This document shows, in pieces, positions 13,576 to 24,270 of a DNA stretch of 64,000 bases. Below the pieces are notes generated by a model. It was not told where the DNA came from. It saw nothing but the letters and a program-made list of their open reading frames with translations, and ran no database searches. The position numbers and the translations under genes are program-made. The stretch comes from Progne subis subis. Its lineage: Eukaryota; Chordata; Aves; Passeriformes; Hirundinidae. Position 1 is the first letter of the stretch. The number at the start of each line of letters is the position of its first letter. Location of the stretch: the NCBI GenBank assembly GCA_022316685.1, contig JAKJHU010000109.1, positions 682,001 through 746,000 on the forward strand. The letters are read 5' to 3'.

Positions 13576-14733
13576 ATTTGTAAGAGCAAGGCTAAGGAAT
13601 CTCAGCAGTATTATCACAGCCTGTCTATCCGGCAGAGCCTGGCTATCAACTTTAACATCCAGCAGGACTGTGGCCATTTCCTTGCTGAAGTGCCAGTTCG
13701 TCTCCTTCCGTGGGAGGATGACGACGCACCGGATGTGGAAGAAGAGGAGCGTGAAGAAGAGGAGAAAACACCTGAGCAGAAGAACAGAGACACTGCTTCC
13801 CCTCCAGAGGCCTCCCACAAAGACAGCCCCAGCAGGCAGGGCACCATCAGCAAGCCCCGCAGCCGCGTGGTGGTGATCACGCGGGAGGTCCCGCACCTGA
13901 CCGTGGCCGACTTTGTGCGGGAGTCGGTGCCCCGCCACACCAAGAGCCCCGACCTGTACGAGAGACAGGTGTGTCTGCTCCTCCTGCAGCTGTGCCTGGG
14001 CCTCGAGCACCTGAAGCCCTATCACATCACGCACTGTGACCTGCGCCTGGAGAACCTGCTGCTGGTTCACTCCAGACCGGGAGGCAGCCCCCTGAGCCCC
14101 GAGGCCACAGACCCCAGTCCCAACACTGCCTGTCCAGCCAGATTAATTGTGAGCAACTTCTCCCAGGCCAAGCAGAAGAGTCACATGGTGGATCCTGAGG
14201 TCCTACGGGATCAGTCCCGCCTGGCTCCAGAAATCATCACCGCGACGCAGTACAAAAAGTGTGATGAGTTCCAGACTGGCATCCTCATCTATGAAATGCT
14301 GCACTTACCCAACCCCTTTGATGAGAATCCAGAGCTGAAAGAGAAAGAGTACACTTGTGCTGATCTCCCCAAGATTCCTTGCCGTTCGCTCTACTCTCAA
14401 GGGCTTCAACAACTTGCCAGCTGCCTGCTGAATCCCAACCCTTCAGAGAGGATCTTGATATCAGAAGCCAAAGGAATCCTTCAGTGTTTGCTTTGGGGTC
14501 CACGTGAGGACCTGTTCCACGCTCTCAGCACGTCTTCCAACCCCTCACGGAGAGACGCTATACTTCAGAACTGGCTCGATATAAAAAGGACGCTGCTGAT
14601 GATCAAGTTTGCAGAGAAGTCCTTGGAGAGGGACTGTGGAATTATTCTGGAAGACTGGCTTTGTTGTCAATATCTGGCTTTTGCCACTACAGACTCACTT
14701 CAGCGCATTGTGAGACTCATGAAGCAGCACTAG
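13576..14733 (+). CDS. PEAK1: PEAK1 terminal coding exon (pseudokinase C-lobe and C-terminal helices)
   Basis: The exon follows a strong polypyrimidine acceptor, stays open for 385 codons in phase 0, and ends at TAG 14731-14733. It carries most of the PEAK1 pseudokinase domain. The N-lobe continues with Ile-Cys-Lys-Ser-Lys and is interrupted by an acidic, low-complexity insertion (about 13714-13767, rich in Asp and Glu) and a Ser/Pro-rich stretch. The catalytic loop reads HCDLRLEN at 14032-14055, so the HRD arginine is replaced by Cys. The DFG motif is replaced by NFS at 14155-14163, which removes the magnesium-binding Asp. This is the degenerate pattern known for PEAK1/PRAG1, which bind little or no nucleotide and act by dimerisation. 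The final 80 or so residues, rich in Leu and Ile, form the C-terminal SHED helices that complete the dimer. The frame is intact, with no sign of pseudogenisation. Confidence 0.95.
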   Translation: MCKSKAKESQQYYHSLSIRQSLAINFNIQQDCGHFLAEVPVRLLPWEDDDAPDVEEEEREEEEKTPEQKNRDTASPPEASHKDSPSRQGTISKPRSRVVVITREVPHLTVADFVRESVPRHTKSPDLYERQVCLLLLQLCLGLEHLKPYHITHCDLRLENLLLVHSRPGGSPLSPEATDPSPNTACPARLIVSNFSQAKQKSHMVDPEVLRDQSRLAPEIITATQYKKCDEFQTGILIYEMLHLPNPFDENPELKEKEYTCADLPKIPCRSLYSQGLQQLASCLLNPNPSERILISEAKGILQCLLWGPREDLFHALSTSSNPSRRDAILQNWLDIKRTLLMIKFAEKSLERDCGIILEDWLCCQYLAFATTDSLQRIVRLMKQH

Positions 14734-15701
14734 TTGTAGAGCCTGTTGCTTTTTGTGAAGCATCCCCACCTCTGCCCCAGCCCTCACTCCAGCCTGCACT
14801 AGGGCTCACACTTTGTACAATTGTTACAAAACAGCCTAGACATCAAAGCCAGCAACTCTGAGCAAATAGGTTCTAATTGGAGAAATTGCATCCTGTACCG
14901 AGTATGACAGAAACTCTACTTTTTTGCCAGGCCTGCTAGGGATTGATCATATACACGACTGCATTTGGATCAGACAGTATGTAACCTGATTCATATCTGG
15001 CTGAAAAGGAGAGCAAGCTTTGATACCACTATTTCTACCACTGCAGTAAACAAACTGTCCTCTTCTGGGTAGTTTCCATCATTTCCTACATAGCATTGAT
15101 TAGTGAATAAGCAGAGACAGATTAGTGGTGAATGTGAGATGAATTATCCACCATGCCACAAAACACTCATTTGCTTTCACTCCACACACCACACATTTCC
15201 TCTCAGCTGAGTCAGTCCCCCACAAGCAGGCTGTGCTCCTCTTTCCTTTGCTCTCAACCAGATTCTGATCTTTCTCTTGCACTTTACACCATCCATACCT
15301 TCCTCCCCAGATGTGATTTTCCCACTGACCATAGCAAGTGTCAGTGAGCAGTAAGCACCTGTGTTCAGTCCTCTTCCCTCCTCCTCTCCCTCACTGCCTC
15401 CCCATATCCTTTCTAACCATGGATCCATGATTTCATCAATGCTGCCTTAATCAGACCCTCAGCTTGAGACCTGTGCATTAAAATAGCAGAATATGCACGC
15501 TTCGTCTATGCTATTTCTTAGCAACTTTCACCTTTCAACTGTTGAGTACTGTAGCCATAACCACACTTATACAAGAACAGTACAACACATGGTGGACCAT
15601 AGAAATTCCTCTTCCATTGCAGAAGGTATTAAAGCCTGACTTGAAATGGACAGGACGTACATAACCTTCTCTGACAATCACTGCTATGAATCAGGGATGA
15701 A

Positions 15702-15707
15702 AATAAA
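15702..15707 (+). promoter_or_regulatory. PEAK1: AATAAA, candidate proximal poly(A) signal of PEAK1
   Basis: An AATAAA hexamer lies 969 bases after the stop codon and is followed within 30 bases by T/G-rich sequence (TCTTCTGTTTTGTTTTGG). This is a plausible short-UTR cleavage site; use is not proven. Confidence 0.45.
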
Positions 15708-18069
15708 AGCCACCTCTTCTGTTTTGTTTTGGTCTGCTCTTGTCACTTATGCCATACTGCAAAGTGAGATCGAAATTGGCTCTGCAGGTTTGTTGGCAGG
15801 AGATAGAAATGTTTAGAGCTTGTCTGTGTGTAGCTAACAAGCAACATGGAGACACTTTTACTGCAGACACAGTTCTCTGAAGGGTAAAAACAAGGGGGCA
15901 AAAATTGAGGGAGCTGTTGACTCCGGCAGCCACGACCAACAGCATCATGATCCACAGTTCCTGCAGCAGTGCTTGGCTGCCCATCTCTTGTCTGTTGTAA
16001 CCAGTGTTTTCTAATGTTGCTATAGACAACACCCTAAAAATGGAATGTTGTCAGAAGAGCTCAAAGAGCATCACAGAGTTTTGGACTAGAGCAGGATTAG
16101 TGAGGATTGAAGAGTCAGAATTTTTAAAACCTCAACTTGAAGGAGCTTTTTCACTTTTAGAGGCCACTGCTGACTTCCTTCTGTGCCCTAACAACCATTT
16201 CTCATGGAACCCCTGTAGAGACAATGTCTTTGCTCAGTATTGCTAGGCTAGGAGTTGTTTCCTGAGTTGCTCTGAAGAACGGATCTGCATGCAGGGGGAA
16301 AAGCGATCCCGAATATTCTGACCCAGGTGATGGAAAGCAGACAGCCCTAGTTATGAGCCTGTGCTTCTCTCCTATGGATCTATGTGCAATTCTTGTATTA
16401 TTTTTTGAAGCTGTACATTACAGTGTTCACTTTACACACCAGCCTTTACCCAATGCTAGATCTGCAGCCCCTTCCTTTACTTTCCTGGCACATAAATGCA
16501 CAGATATCCATGTGTTCTTTTTATGGATTGATGTTCCATTTTAATTGTTAAAACTGTGAGGAATCAATTCACTTCAGCCTTGAAACAAATAGCCACTTTA
16601 TACAGCATATTCATTCTTGGACCAGAGGCATGGAAACGGAACAAACAGTCCTGCAGGCTTAAAGTCAGCGAAAGTAGCTCTGGATCCACGCCATACATCG
16701 AGGGGTTGACATGTCTGTATTATTCTTCTCTGGCATCTCTCAGAGCTCAGCTGAATAGCGTGTGGAAGCCTACATCGATTGTGCCATAGTATAGACTGTC
16801 TTTGTGACCTTTCTAGAGATTTTTTAGAAACTTCTGATGATTATTCTTTTGTCTGATTCACCTGTATCAGTGAAGGATCAGACAAGGATAAGGATAATAT
16901 ATTTTAATGTGATATGTATGTTTTTCTTTCTCTTTTTGGCAAAAAGGTTAGGATGGCGGCATTGATGCAGAAAAACAGGACAGTGCATTAAAAGCCCAAG
17001 TGCAATGTATGTAGTTGAAGTACTTCCTCTACATCAGGAAAGTTTCTACACTACCGCTGAGCAGCTCGTAGAAGAACCTTTACAAAGAACCTCCTGTTCA
17101 GCGCAGCCCTGCTTTATCTGGACGCAGGAGGGCAATGCTCCCATAGTTCACATACACCGAGCATGGCAAGTCACTTGTGTACTACCTATTAGCTATTAGC
17201 GACAGTGTGCTGAGCTGCCAGTGGGGCTTCTTGTTCTCTGTGGTCTGGTTTTGTGTTCGTTCCGTAGTGTGTGTGTGCACCTGACTTCTCAGCTAGCTCA
17301 GACAGGCATAGGAGTAACTCTTGGACCACCTGGAATTGCAGTGGGGCGTTCCCTTGAAGTTTCTGGGTGTTCCCATGTTCAGGAATGTGTTCCCACTGTC
17401 ACTTTGATGTCAACACGCACATGCAAAGTTGGATTTTGAATGTTGTACAACCGTACGTATTAATGCAGCTGGTCCAACGCCTTTGTATCTCTAGCTATCT
17501 AATTTCAGTTTGTATCTTTTGTGATGAACAATACTCATTTTAGCTCTGCAGTATAATCAAGCATGGATAGATGTTCACTACCAACCTCCTTCTTGTGCAG
17601 CACTGGGTAAACTTTAGCAATTTGTAACGTTGTGTGGTTTTTTTCTTTAAAAAAGAATGGTCAATGTAGTCGAACCTGATCTGGCCTGAGCTCTTCCTTG
17701 AGAAGCTTAAGGCTGACTTTGCAGATCTGCCCATAACTGATGCAACTGTGTTTGTGGCGGTTCTCCGTTCTGGCACCAGACTGTGCCACGTAAATACACA
17801 AGAATGTATGCATTAAACTGATTGTAAACACATCCTAAGAATGCTACAGCATAATTGCTAAGCAAAAGGAAAAAAACCCGCTCTGTAACAGGATCCTGTG
17901 TATGGCAGGAACAAAACCCCTGGCTGTGCACGTTAGAACGTACTTGAATATGTGCACAGATCTTGAATTTTTTTTTTTAGCAATGTCGCACTTTCAGTTG
18001 AGCTCAAGAAATAGGAAGAGCTGCAAATCTAAGATAACAGTATTGACTGTAAATATATATTTTTCTATT

Positions 18070-18075
18070 AATAAA
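18070..18075 (+). promoter_or_regulatory. PEAK1: AATAAA, candidate internal poly(A) signal of PEAK1
   Basis: The hexamer follows a TGTAAATATAT stretch (UGUAAAUA is Pumilio-like). A second AATAAA is at 18198-18203. A perfect 11-bp stem-loop lies 37 bases downstream. Either could be an intermediate cleavage site. Confidence 0.4.
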
Positions 18076-18111
18076 AGCTGTCATTCAAATATTTTTAACA
18101 TGAGCTCTAAG

Positions 18112-18146
18112 GATTTTTCCAGTGGAAACTAATTTCTGGAAAAATC
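18112..18146 (+). repeat. Stem-loop with perfect 11-bp arms in PEAK1 3' UTR
   Basis: GATTTTTCCAG at 18112-18122 and CTGGAAAAATC at 18136-18146 are exact reverse complements separated by 13 bases. It lies just after the AATAAA at 18070 and could fold in the transcript. No known element is recognised. Confidence 0.6.
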
Positions 18147-20210
18147 AAATGCTCATTTGAAGAATTATGATGAGTGGTTTCTGATCCTCTTAGAGCCAAT
18201 AAAATCCTCTCTAATATTACAGAGAGAGCACAGTGATTGGATTCACAATGTTTAGTGCCTTGTCAAAAACCTGAAATGTAGCCAGTCAGTTGGTGGAAAT
18301 CTTATTTTTTTCATAACAGCCCTAGAAGTAATACTGCCCATGTAAAGATGCAAAAGACTTTATAAGATTAAATGCTGTACTTTGTATGATGCTGGGTTGA
18401 TCTATTCTGTAAGATTTGTGTGAATGGGATCCTTTAAGTTGCTTGTAGTACGGCATAACAAAAGTAGTAACAAAGTAACAAAACTGTGGGCTTTCAAATT
18501 CCCGATCTGCACAGGGAATAGCAGTGGATATTTAGTCAGTTCAGCCTGACCAGGCCTCAGGAGAAGCCTCTTGCTCTGACAATCTGCTGCAGACACTCCG
18601 CGCCGGCGAGGCTGGCGAGGGGAGGCATCGCCTTGCTCTGGGAGCAGCGGGAGGGTGAAATGCGCTGCTCCTGCTGCAGGTGGTGGGTGCTGCACACCAG
18701 CCTTGGGCTGTGGTGAGAAATGCAAACCTCTGTTCGCACAGGAGTGCTAAAAGAACTGCTCCTGAGATGGTGTGGAAAGGGGGTTAATTTTGTATTTCTT
18801 GAATGGAAATTACTAATTAGCTGTCAAACCCCAGATCTGATCCCGTCAATATGCATAACCAGGTGAATATAAAGAGACTCTACTAGTAAAAGCTTGCCTA
18901 CACATTTTTAGGAATGAGGGAACCCAGAATTTTCTTCTGGAGCCCCTGGAATGTCCAGCTATAGAAGCCTGGTTCAGTTCAGTATTCAGGCTGATGAAAT
19001 CAGTAACTCCAGCCAGGATACCATGTTGCTGCCCCAACGTGAAGAGTGCAGATGGCATTTACAGAAATGTTCCACCTTAAATCTTTTATGCTCCACACAT
19101 CCCACCCACAAGGTATGAATGGATCATTTTGACATGTTAACACAAGAGAATTCCTACGTGTTAGAGAGAAAAATATATTATTTAAATAAAATATGTGTGT
19201 TAGGGTTCAGCTACTTGCAGAATTTATTCAGCAGCTTCACACTGTAGGTCCTTAATTTTAACATGTATTTGCTGCTGAAATAAAATGGATTGTGCTGAGA
19301 ATCCCATCTAAATTAATTTTTTTTGTTGTTTCTAATAACAAATCCATATGTTAATATAAATTAAATAATCCTGGTTTTATTTAAATCAATTTTAAGTTTT
19401 CTGAGGGATAGATACTGATACAATAGAAACTGAGTCAGACCTTTTAATGCACTTTCTTTTCCCCCTTTCTCCAAACTGACTGTTTCTCAGTACAAACAGT
19501 ACTTAACTGCATGACTAGACCATCAGTTTTACTCTGATTTTGCAGAGGTGGTGTTGGTTCTGTTAAGAGTCCTCTAAGACCTAGAGCACAATCAAAGCCC
19601 TTCAGCCAGCACAGAGATGTGGTTGTGATTTAGTTATGCAGTAAGATAACATCAAAGAAGTACAGAATAGAATTTTAAATACCTCTATAAAAATACACCT
19701 GTGGAAATATTCTGTAATCGTGTGGATTACAAAGACTTCAAGAGAAGAATACACAAAAAAATACTTTTCAAAACATTGGGGAGAAATTTCTTAAGGGCAC
19801 CCACAACTCCAAAAGAAGGAGCAAGTCTTTTTCCCTGCTGTGTTGCTGAGAATTTCTGGTAGACATTTGTATGGATTTTCTTATTCACCTGGATGCAGTA
19901 TTAGAAGGATGGTGATTTTGAGTAGGTGTAGAATGTAATTTAAATAATTCCCTGTAAGTCTCCTTGCATTGGTGCTCCACTCAGCATTTACCTGGAAATC
20001 ACAGAATGCTTTCAGATCAAGCAGAGTTGCCAGTGAGAAATGAAATACTCAACTTACCTGTACATAAGCATTTTACCACTCTACAGAATTTGAGAATTTA
20101 GTTTGTACTTCAGACTATTTTTTTTTTTTCCATAAATTTAAGGGGAAGATTTCAGGGATTTAGAAGAGGATGGAGCTTTTTTTAATATGGAAGAAATATT
20201 TGTTCATAAA

Positions 20211-20360
20211 TATATATATACATACATATATATATGAGTCCATGTGGGCATGTTTTAATATATATGTATGTATATGAATTTTATATCCCAAAAGTATTCT
20301 TTGCCCCTTTTTGCTTGAAAATATATATATTATATATTGTATATATAATATATATTTTAA
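20211..20360. repeat. AT-rich simple repeats with an internal inverted repeat
   Basis: Alternating TA tracts fill much of 20211-20233, 20258-20275 and 20322-20356. Within them, an 18-base arm at 20216-20233 (with CATACATA) and an arm at 20258-20275 (with TATGTATG) are exact reverse complements around a 24-base loop, so the region can extrude or fold as a hairpin. Low-complexity sequence makes this partly expected. Confidence 0.7.
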
Positions 20361-20852
20361 GAGTGTGTAAATTTTAATATAATCATTTCATAAATAACAC
20401 CTCTTCAAAAATTACTCAAAACTTCTGTTTCCTTGTCCTTTGGATTATTGGTATTAGAAAGTTTTGCAATCGAAATCCTTGGGTTTTTTTCTTTAAAACT
20501 TAATTATGCTGAGCATTTAAGACTATGTTCTTGTTTTTAATAAAAGGGGGAAATTTATTTTTAAATTAGGGACTCCAAAATCAGTGGACTTCTATAAATG
20601 GGATTTCTTTAAATGCCTTGACTAAGGGAATTTTTTTTTTTTGCATTTCTTTTTTCAGTTCCATTCTTGTGGGTAATTTGTATTTGGAATTCCTGGTTGC
20701 ATTGCTTTATCTGGTGCTTCATATTGATATTTACACATTTTTATATAAATAAGTATATAAACTTCAAGCCTTTCTTTGTGATCAGGGGCAGTCACACTCT
20801 GGTTTGCTGTGGTACTTTGCTGTGTACTCTGTGGCATTCATGTTACTGTGTA

Positions 20853-20858
20853 AATAAA
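20853..20858 (+). promoter_or_regulatory. PEAK1: AATAAA, likely distal poly(A) signal of PEAK1
   Basis: GTAAATAAACTAG at the end of a T/G-rich block, followed by TTTTATTACAC and then a T-rich tract. Context is the best of all hexamers downstream of the stop, and sequence character changes sharply to GC-rich about 50 bases later. I take this as the main end of the gene. Confidence 0.6.
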
Positions 20859-20909
20859 CTAGTTTTATTACACTCAAAATCAAACTTGCAGTTGTTTTTC
20901 TCCCTTCCT

Positions 20910-21190
20910 AGGTGTATTTCCGAGGCAAGTGCCTGCGGCCAGCGCAGCACGGGGTTTTATCCCCAGAGCAGCCGGGTTTGCAGCAGCAGTGCGGGTGTGG
21001 CAGGTGCGCTCCTGGGCGAGGCTGCTCCCCCCGTGCCGGCCCCGCGTCCTAGCTGCAGGAACTGCCAGCGCTCCGGACGCTGCCCCACCTCCCACCTCTG
21101 GCATTTGCCCCAGAAGCCTCACCACGGCTGGCGCTATTTCAGCTCCATCTGGACAAGTGGCAGCAACAGCCCAAAAATAAACTGGCCACC
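20910..21190 (+). other. GC-rich, CpG-containing tract with acceptor-like 5' edge and AATAAA
   Basis: The tract begins right after TTTTTCTCCCTTCCTAG, a good match to a vertebrate splice acceptor, is much richer in G, C and CpG than its surroundings, and holds an AATAAA at about 21174-21179. It could be an alternative terminal or non-coding exon, a decayed insertion, or a small CpG-rich patch. The open frames in it (83 and 180 codons, the longer starting in the PEAK1 UTR) resemble no known protein. Confidence 0.35.
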
Positions 21191-24100
21191 AGTGGTTGCT
21201 GTTGGTTGAACCAGTGTCTTGTAAGGCCTGCTTGGAGAGAAGCGACTTGGCACGTCAGTGACAATGGCCACACTGGGGATAACCCTGGGCACGTAAGGAG
21301 CCGAGCCAAAGTTAGAAATTTCCCTAGAGTGGACAGGGTTTAAATGACCTGCTGTGAAGGAATAAAATTGCTCTTAAGTCAAATTTTTACATTGCAGTGA
21401 CAAAGCAGGAGGATGCCTCCAAGGCAGTAGTCTGCAGTGGAATTCATTGTGTCTGATCTGTTACCTTGAAGCATCCGACCTGATGGAGGGTCTGTGGAAG
21501 CAGATGGGATAATGTGCATCTTCTGCAGTCGTGCAGACACACTTCAGTGACACCGAGATCAAACAGCTCAATTTTGTACCCAGATTTGACAGGCAGCCAT
21601 GGTAGATGCAGATGCTAATTTATTAGCATAGAACAGATGACACCATGTATGTCGGAGCAGCACAGTGCTTCAGTCACACTGCTCACAAGTATTCTTGAAA
21701 GAAAAAATAAAAACAACCCAAAAAACCAGCCTTCAGGCTCTGTTCTCCCCACAGTCACAGTGGCTTTGCACAGGTATGTCATCAGTTTCAATTATCAGAA
21801 TTAGGTGAAGCGTAACTACTACCTGCCGTTCACATTTATTCCTTAGACACTGTAGGAAAGCCTTTCAAAAACAGTTTAAGCTATTGTCCTCATCCTTTTG
21901 AGAAGTACAGAGATAGCACACTCCAAAGGTGTCAGTAAATACACAACACATTTAACAGCCTGACAGATACTTGGGCTTTGCCAGAATAATCCCTGTTCAC
22001 TTCAACAAAGTGCCATGGACTTAAGCTAAACAGAGTTTGATTATGCCATTTGTCAGTGGTAATCATCACTCTGCAGGGAAAAGTTATGCAAAAGTAAACT
22101 GAACCCTTGTCAAGACATGATAATTATACTAGTTTAACTAAAATCGGTTTGAAATTAATTTAGTTCTTTTAGTGCAAACTCTCTTGTGGATGTCCTTAAG
22201 CAGCCTGGTGTTCTCATTTCAGCTTGTGCCAGACATGACCACAAGTGGAACAGATGCCTGGTTTCAGTTGTTGCAAAAATGTCTATCAGATTTTTCACCA
22301 ACTCAGAAATTCAGCGAATAGTAGAGCTATGTTCTACAAGATAAACCTTTCTTTTGTAGAAAGCCTCCCTGCATCACTTGAGCTCGGCAGGCTGCTGTTT
22401 TTGCCCCAGTTAATGAACTACTGTGGTGGCCCACAGGAATGACACCATCCTCCTTACCCAGAGGTGCTTTTAACCAGGCTCGGATGGAAGCAGTTCCCAA
22501 GGCAAACTGCTCAAGTGAAATATTTGCCACAACCTACCTACAGAGAGAGGCTGTAGGTTCAATTCTGAGCTGTGACTTGTAGCTCTGTGGAGAAAGATAC
22601 GCATTCAAACACAGTATTGGGCCTTCAAATCTACTGCACTGGATGCTTCCGCTGCTGTCTCAGGAGACAGCACTACAGCCTGGTGCTTAGCCCATCCCCA
22701 TGGAAGCTGGGGGCAGGCTTCTGACCATCAGTTCAGTGCTTCAAAATGAGCAAAAAGTCATTGTCTGGCAAACAGACACCAGGGGAGTCATTGGGAGAGC
22801 AGCTTGGAGGCTCTGAAGCAGATTTGCTTCTGTAAAATCAGAGAATTCAAAGTAATAGCTGCTGAAGGTGCATTTTCTACCACACCTCCTGTTCTCACCC
22901 TTTGCTTTGCTCTCATTAGGGTGTTATTTTTGTCACACTGCAGCTGGCAGACTCAGGACATGTATAGAAGAAGCACTGGAAGCAGCAGACAATAGTTTAA
23001 GGTAAAATCACAAAAGTCTATTTCATATCCTCCAAAAAGAGAAGGATCAGGAATAGGGAGGTTTATTACTCAGGTGTTTACCTATGTCTGCTCTTTTTGG
23101 AACCAGCCCTGGTTGAACAGATCCACAGAAAGCTCCTTTCTCCAGCTGTTGCCTGGTGCTCTACAGGTGCTGGGAGTGGCCCATACTCCCCTGCACAACG
23201 CAGGACAGCCCCAGGGACAGAACTTGTGTGAACTGGGGCTGGGGGCAGTTACAGATCTCATGTCAGATGACAAGTTTTGCCTGATTTCACTGGAATCTTA
23301 ATGGTCCAGATAAACTGCAGTGAATAGCAAATTAACCTTAAAAAAATATGAAATCCCTGCAGTGTATCTACAAGAGGCAAGCTATTAACTTTGCACCTCT
23401 CCAAAGTGCAGAAGGACATAAATGTACTTCTAAATAAAATGAAGAATTAAATCAAGATAATAAAATTCTCCTGGTTCCCACATGGGCACTAAATTTGAAT
23501 CAAGTTACTGTTGGAAATGGGCCAGTAGTCTGCCCATGTACAACCACCACTGCAACCATCAAAAGAAAAGGAGCTTCCCATAACCTGTGAACCTGTCATG
23601 GAGCTTCTCTTGGCCAGGGAAGAGAGTCTCCTTTGAAACTTTTTTCCATTTACATTACTAGGGAAAAAGGGTTTATGCTCTGCTATCCTTCATCTTACGT
23701 ATTTGTGTTTGTACAGGAGTTACTGCTAAAGCTGCAATCACAGGACACCAGGGTGTGCTTCAGCTTCAAACAAGAAGGCACAACAGGAAGTCAGAAGAGG
23801 ATACTACATGACATAAATATTTAAATACCATCCAGACCCAGAGCTTCACCATCCCTGGCCCTTTTGCAGCAGTGAACTGTTCAAATCATTTCCCTGTGGC
23901 AGGAAGCATTTCTCCCTGTACCTTGGAGTCTTAACATCTCCTCTTGGGAACTGCAGCACACAGTCCTGATCTCTTCCTTATTTGTTGTTGGTTTTTTGAG
24001 GTGATTTGGCTCAGGCTGAGGGGCTAGGTGTAAGGGTGTCAGCATTCTGTAGAAGTCGCAGAATGTATTTCATCTACAGCCCATTAGCACCCTATTTGCT

Positions 24101-24225
24101 TGTCCTGGGCAGACACTTCCATGCATAGAGTCTTGACTTGAAAATTCTGGACATTCACATAAGAATATTATTTTTTACTAGGAATTCATCTGCATTCATC
24201 CAACTCAACATTCCCTTTGGTGGTT

Positions 24226-24270
24226 TTGTCTGGGGTTTTTTGGGTTTTTGTTTTGTTTTGTTTTTTTAAT
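24226..24270. repeat. T/G-rich low-complexity tract
   Basis: Repeated TTTTG and TTTTTT units. Simple sequence with no further feature. Confidence 0.75.

Larger units (their letters stand above)
14734..20880 (+). other. PEAK1: Probable PEAK1 3' UTR
   Basis: After the stop codon the sequence has no coding potential but contains several AATAAA hexamers (15702, 18070, 18198, 20539, 20853). The block from 20790 to 20880, with T/G-rich sequence before the hexamer at 20853, looks like a genuine transcript end. Using that site gives a 3' UTR of about 6.1 kb; PEAK1 in mammals also has a long 3' UTR. A C/T-rich stretch lies at 15150-15430, a GC-richer stretch at 18590-18720, a stem-loop at 18112-18146 and AT repeats at 20205-20360. 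Extent is inferred from signals only. Confidence 0.55.

Noticed and set aside
13537..14070. 177-codon open frame on the - strand over the PEAK1 terminal exon
   Set aside because: It is the antisense shadow of a conserved GC-rich coding exon; the + frame carries the PEAK1 pseudokinase motifs.
16041..16090. Possible reverse CR1 fragment (catcacagagttttggactagagc)
   Set aside because: Only short similarity to CR1 words, with no coherent 3' end or extended match.
20667..21209. 180-codon open frame on the + strand
   Set aside because: It starts in the PEAK1 3' UTR, crosses the poly(A) signal and a sharp change in composition, and the translation resembles no protein.
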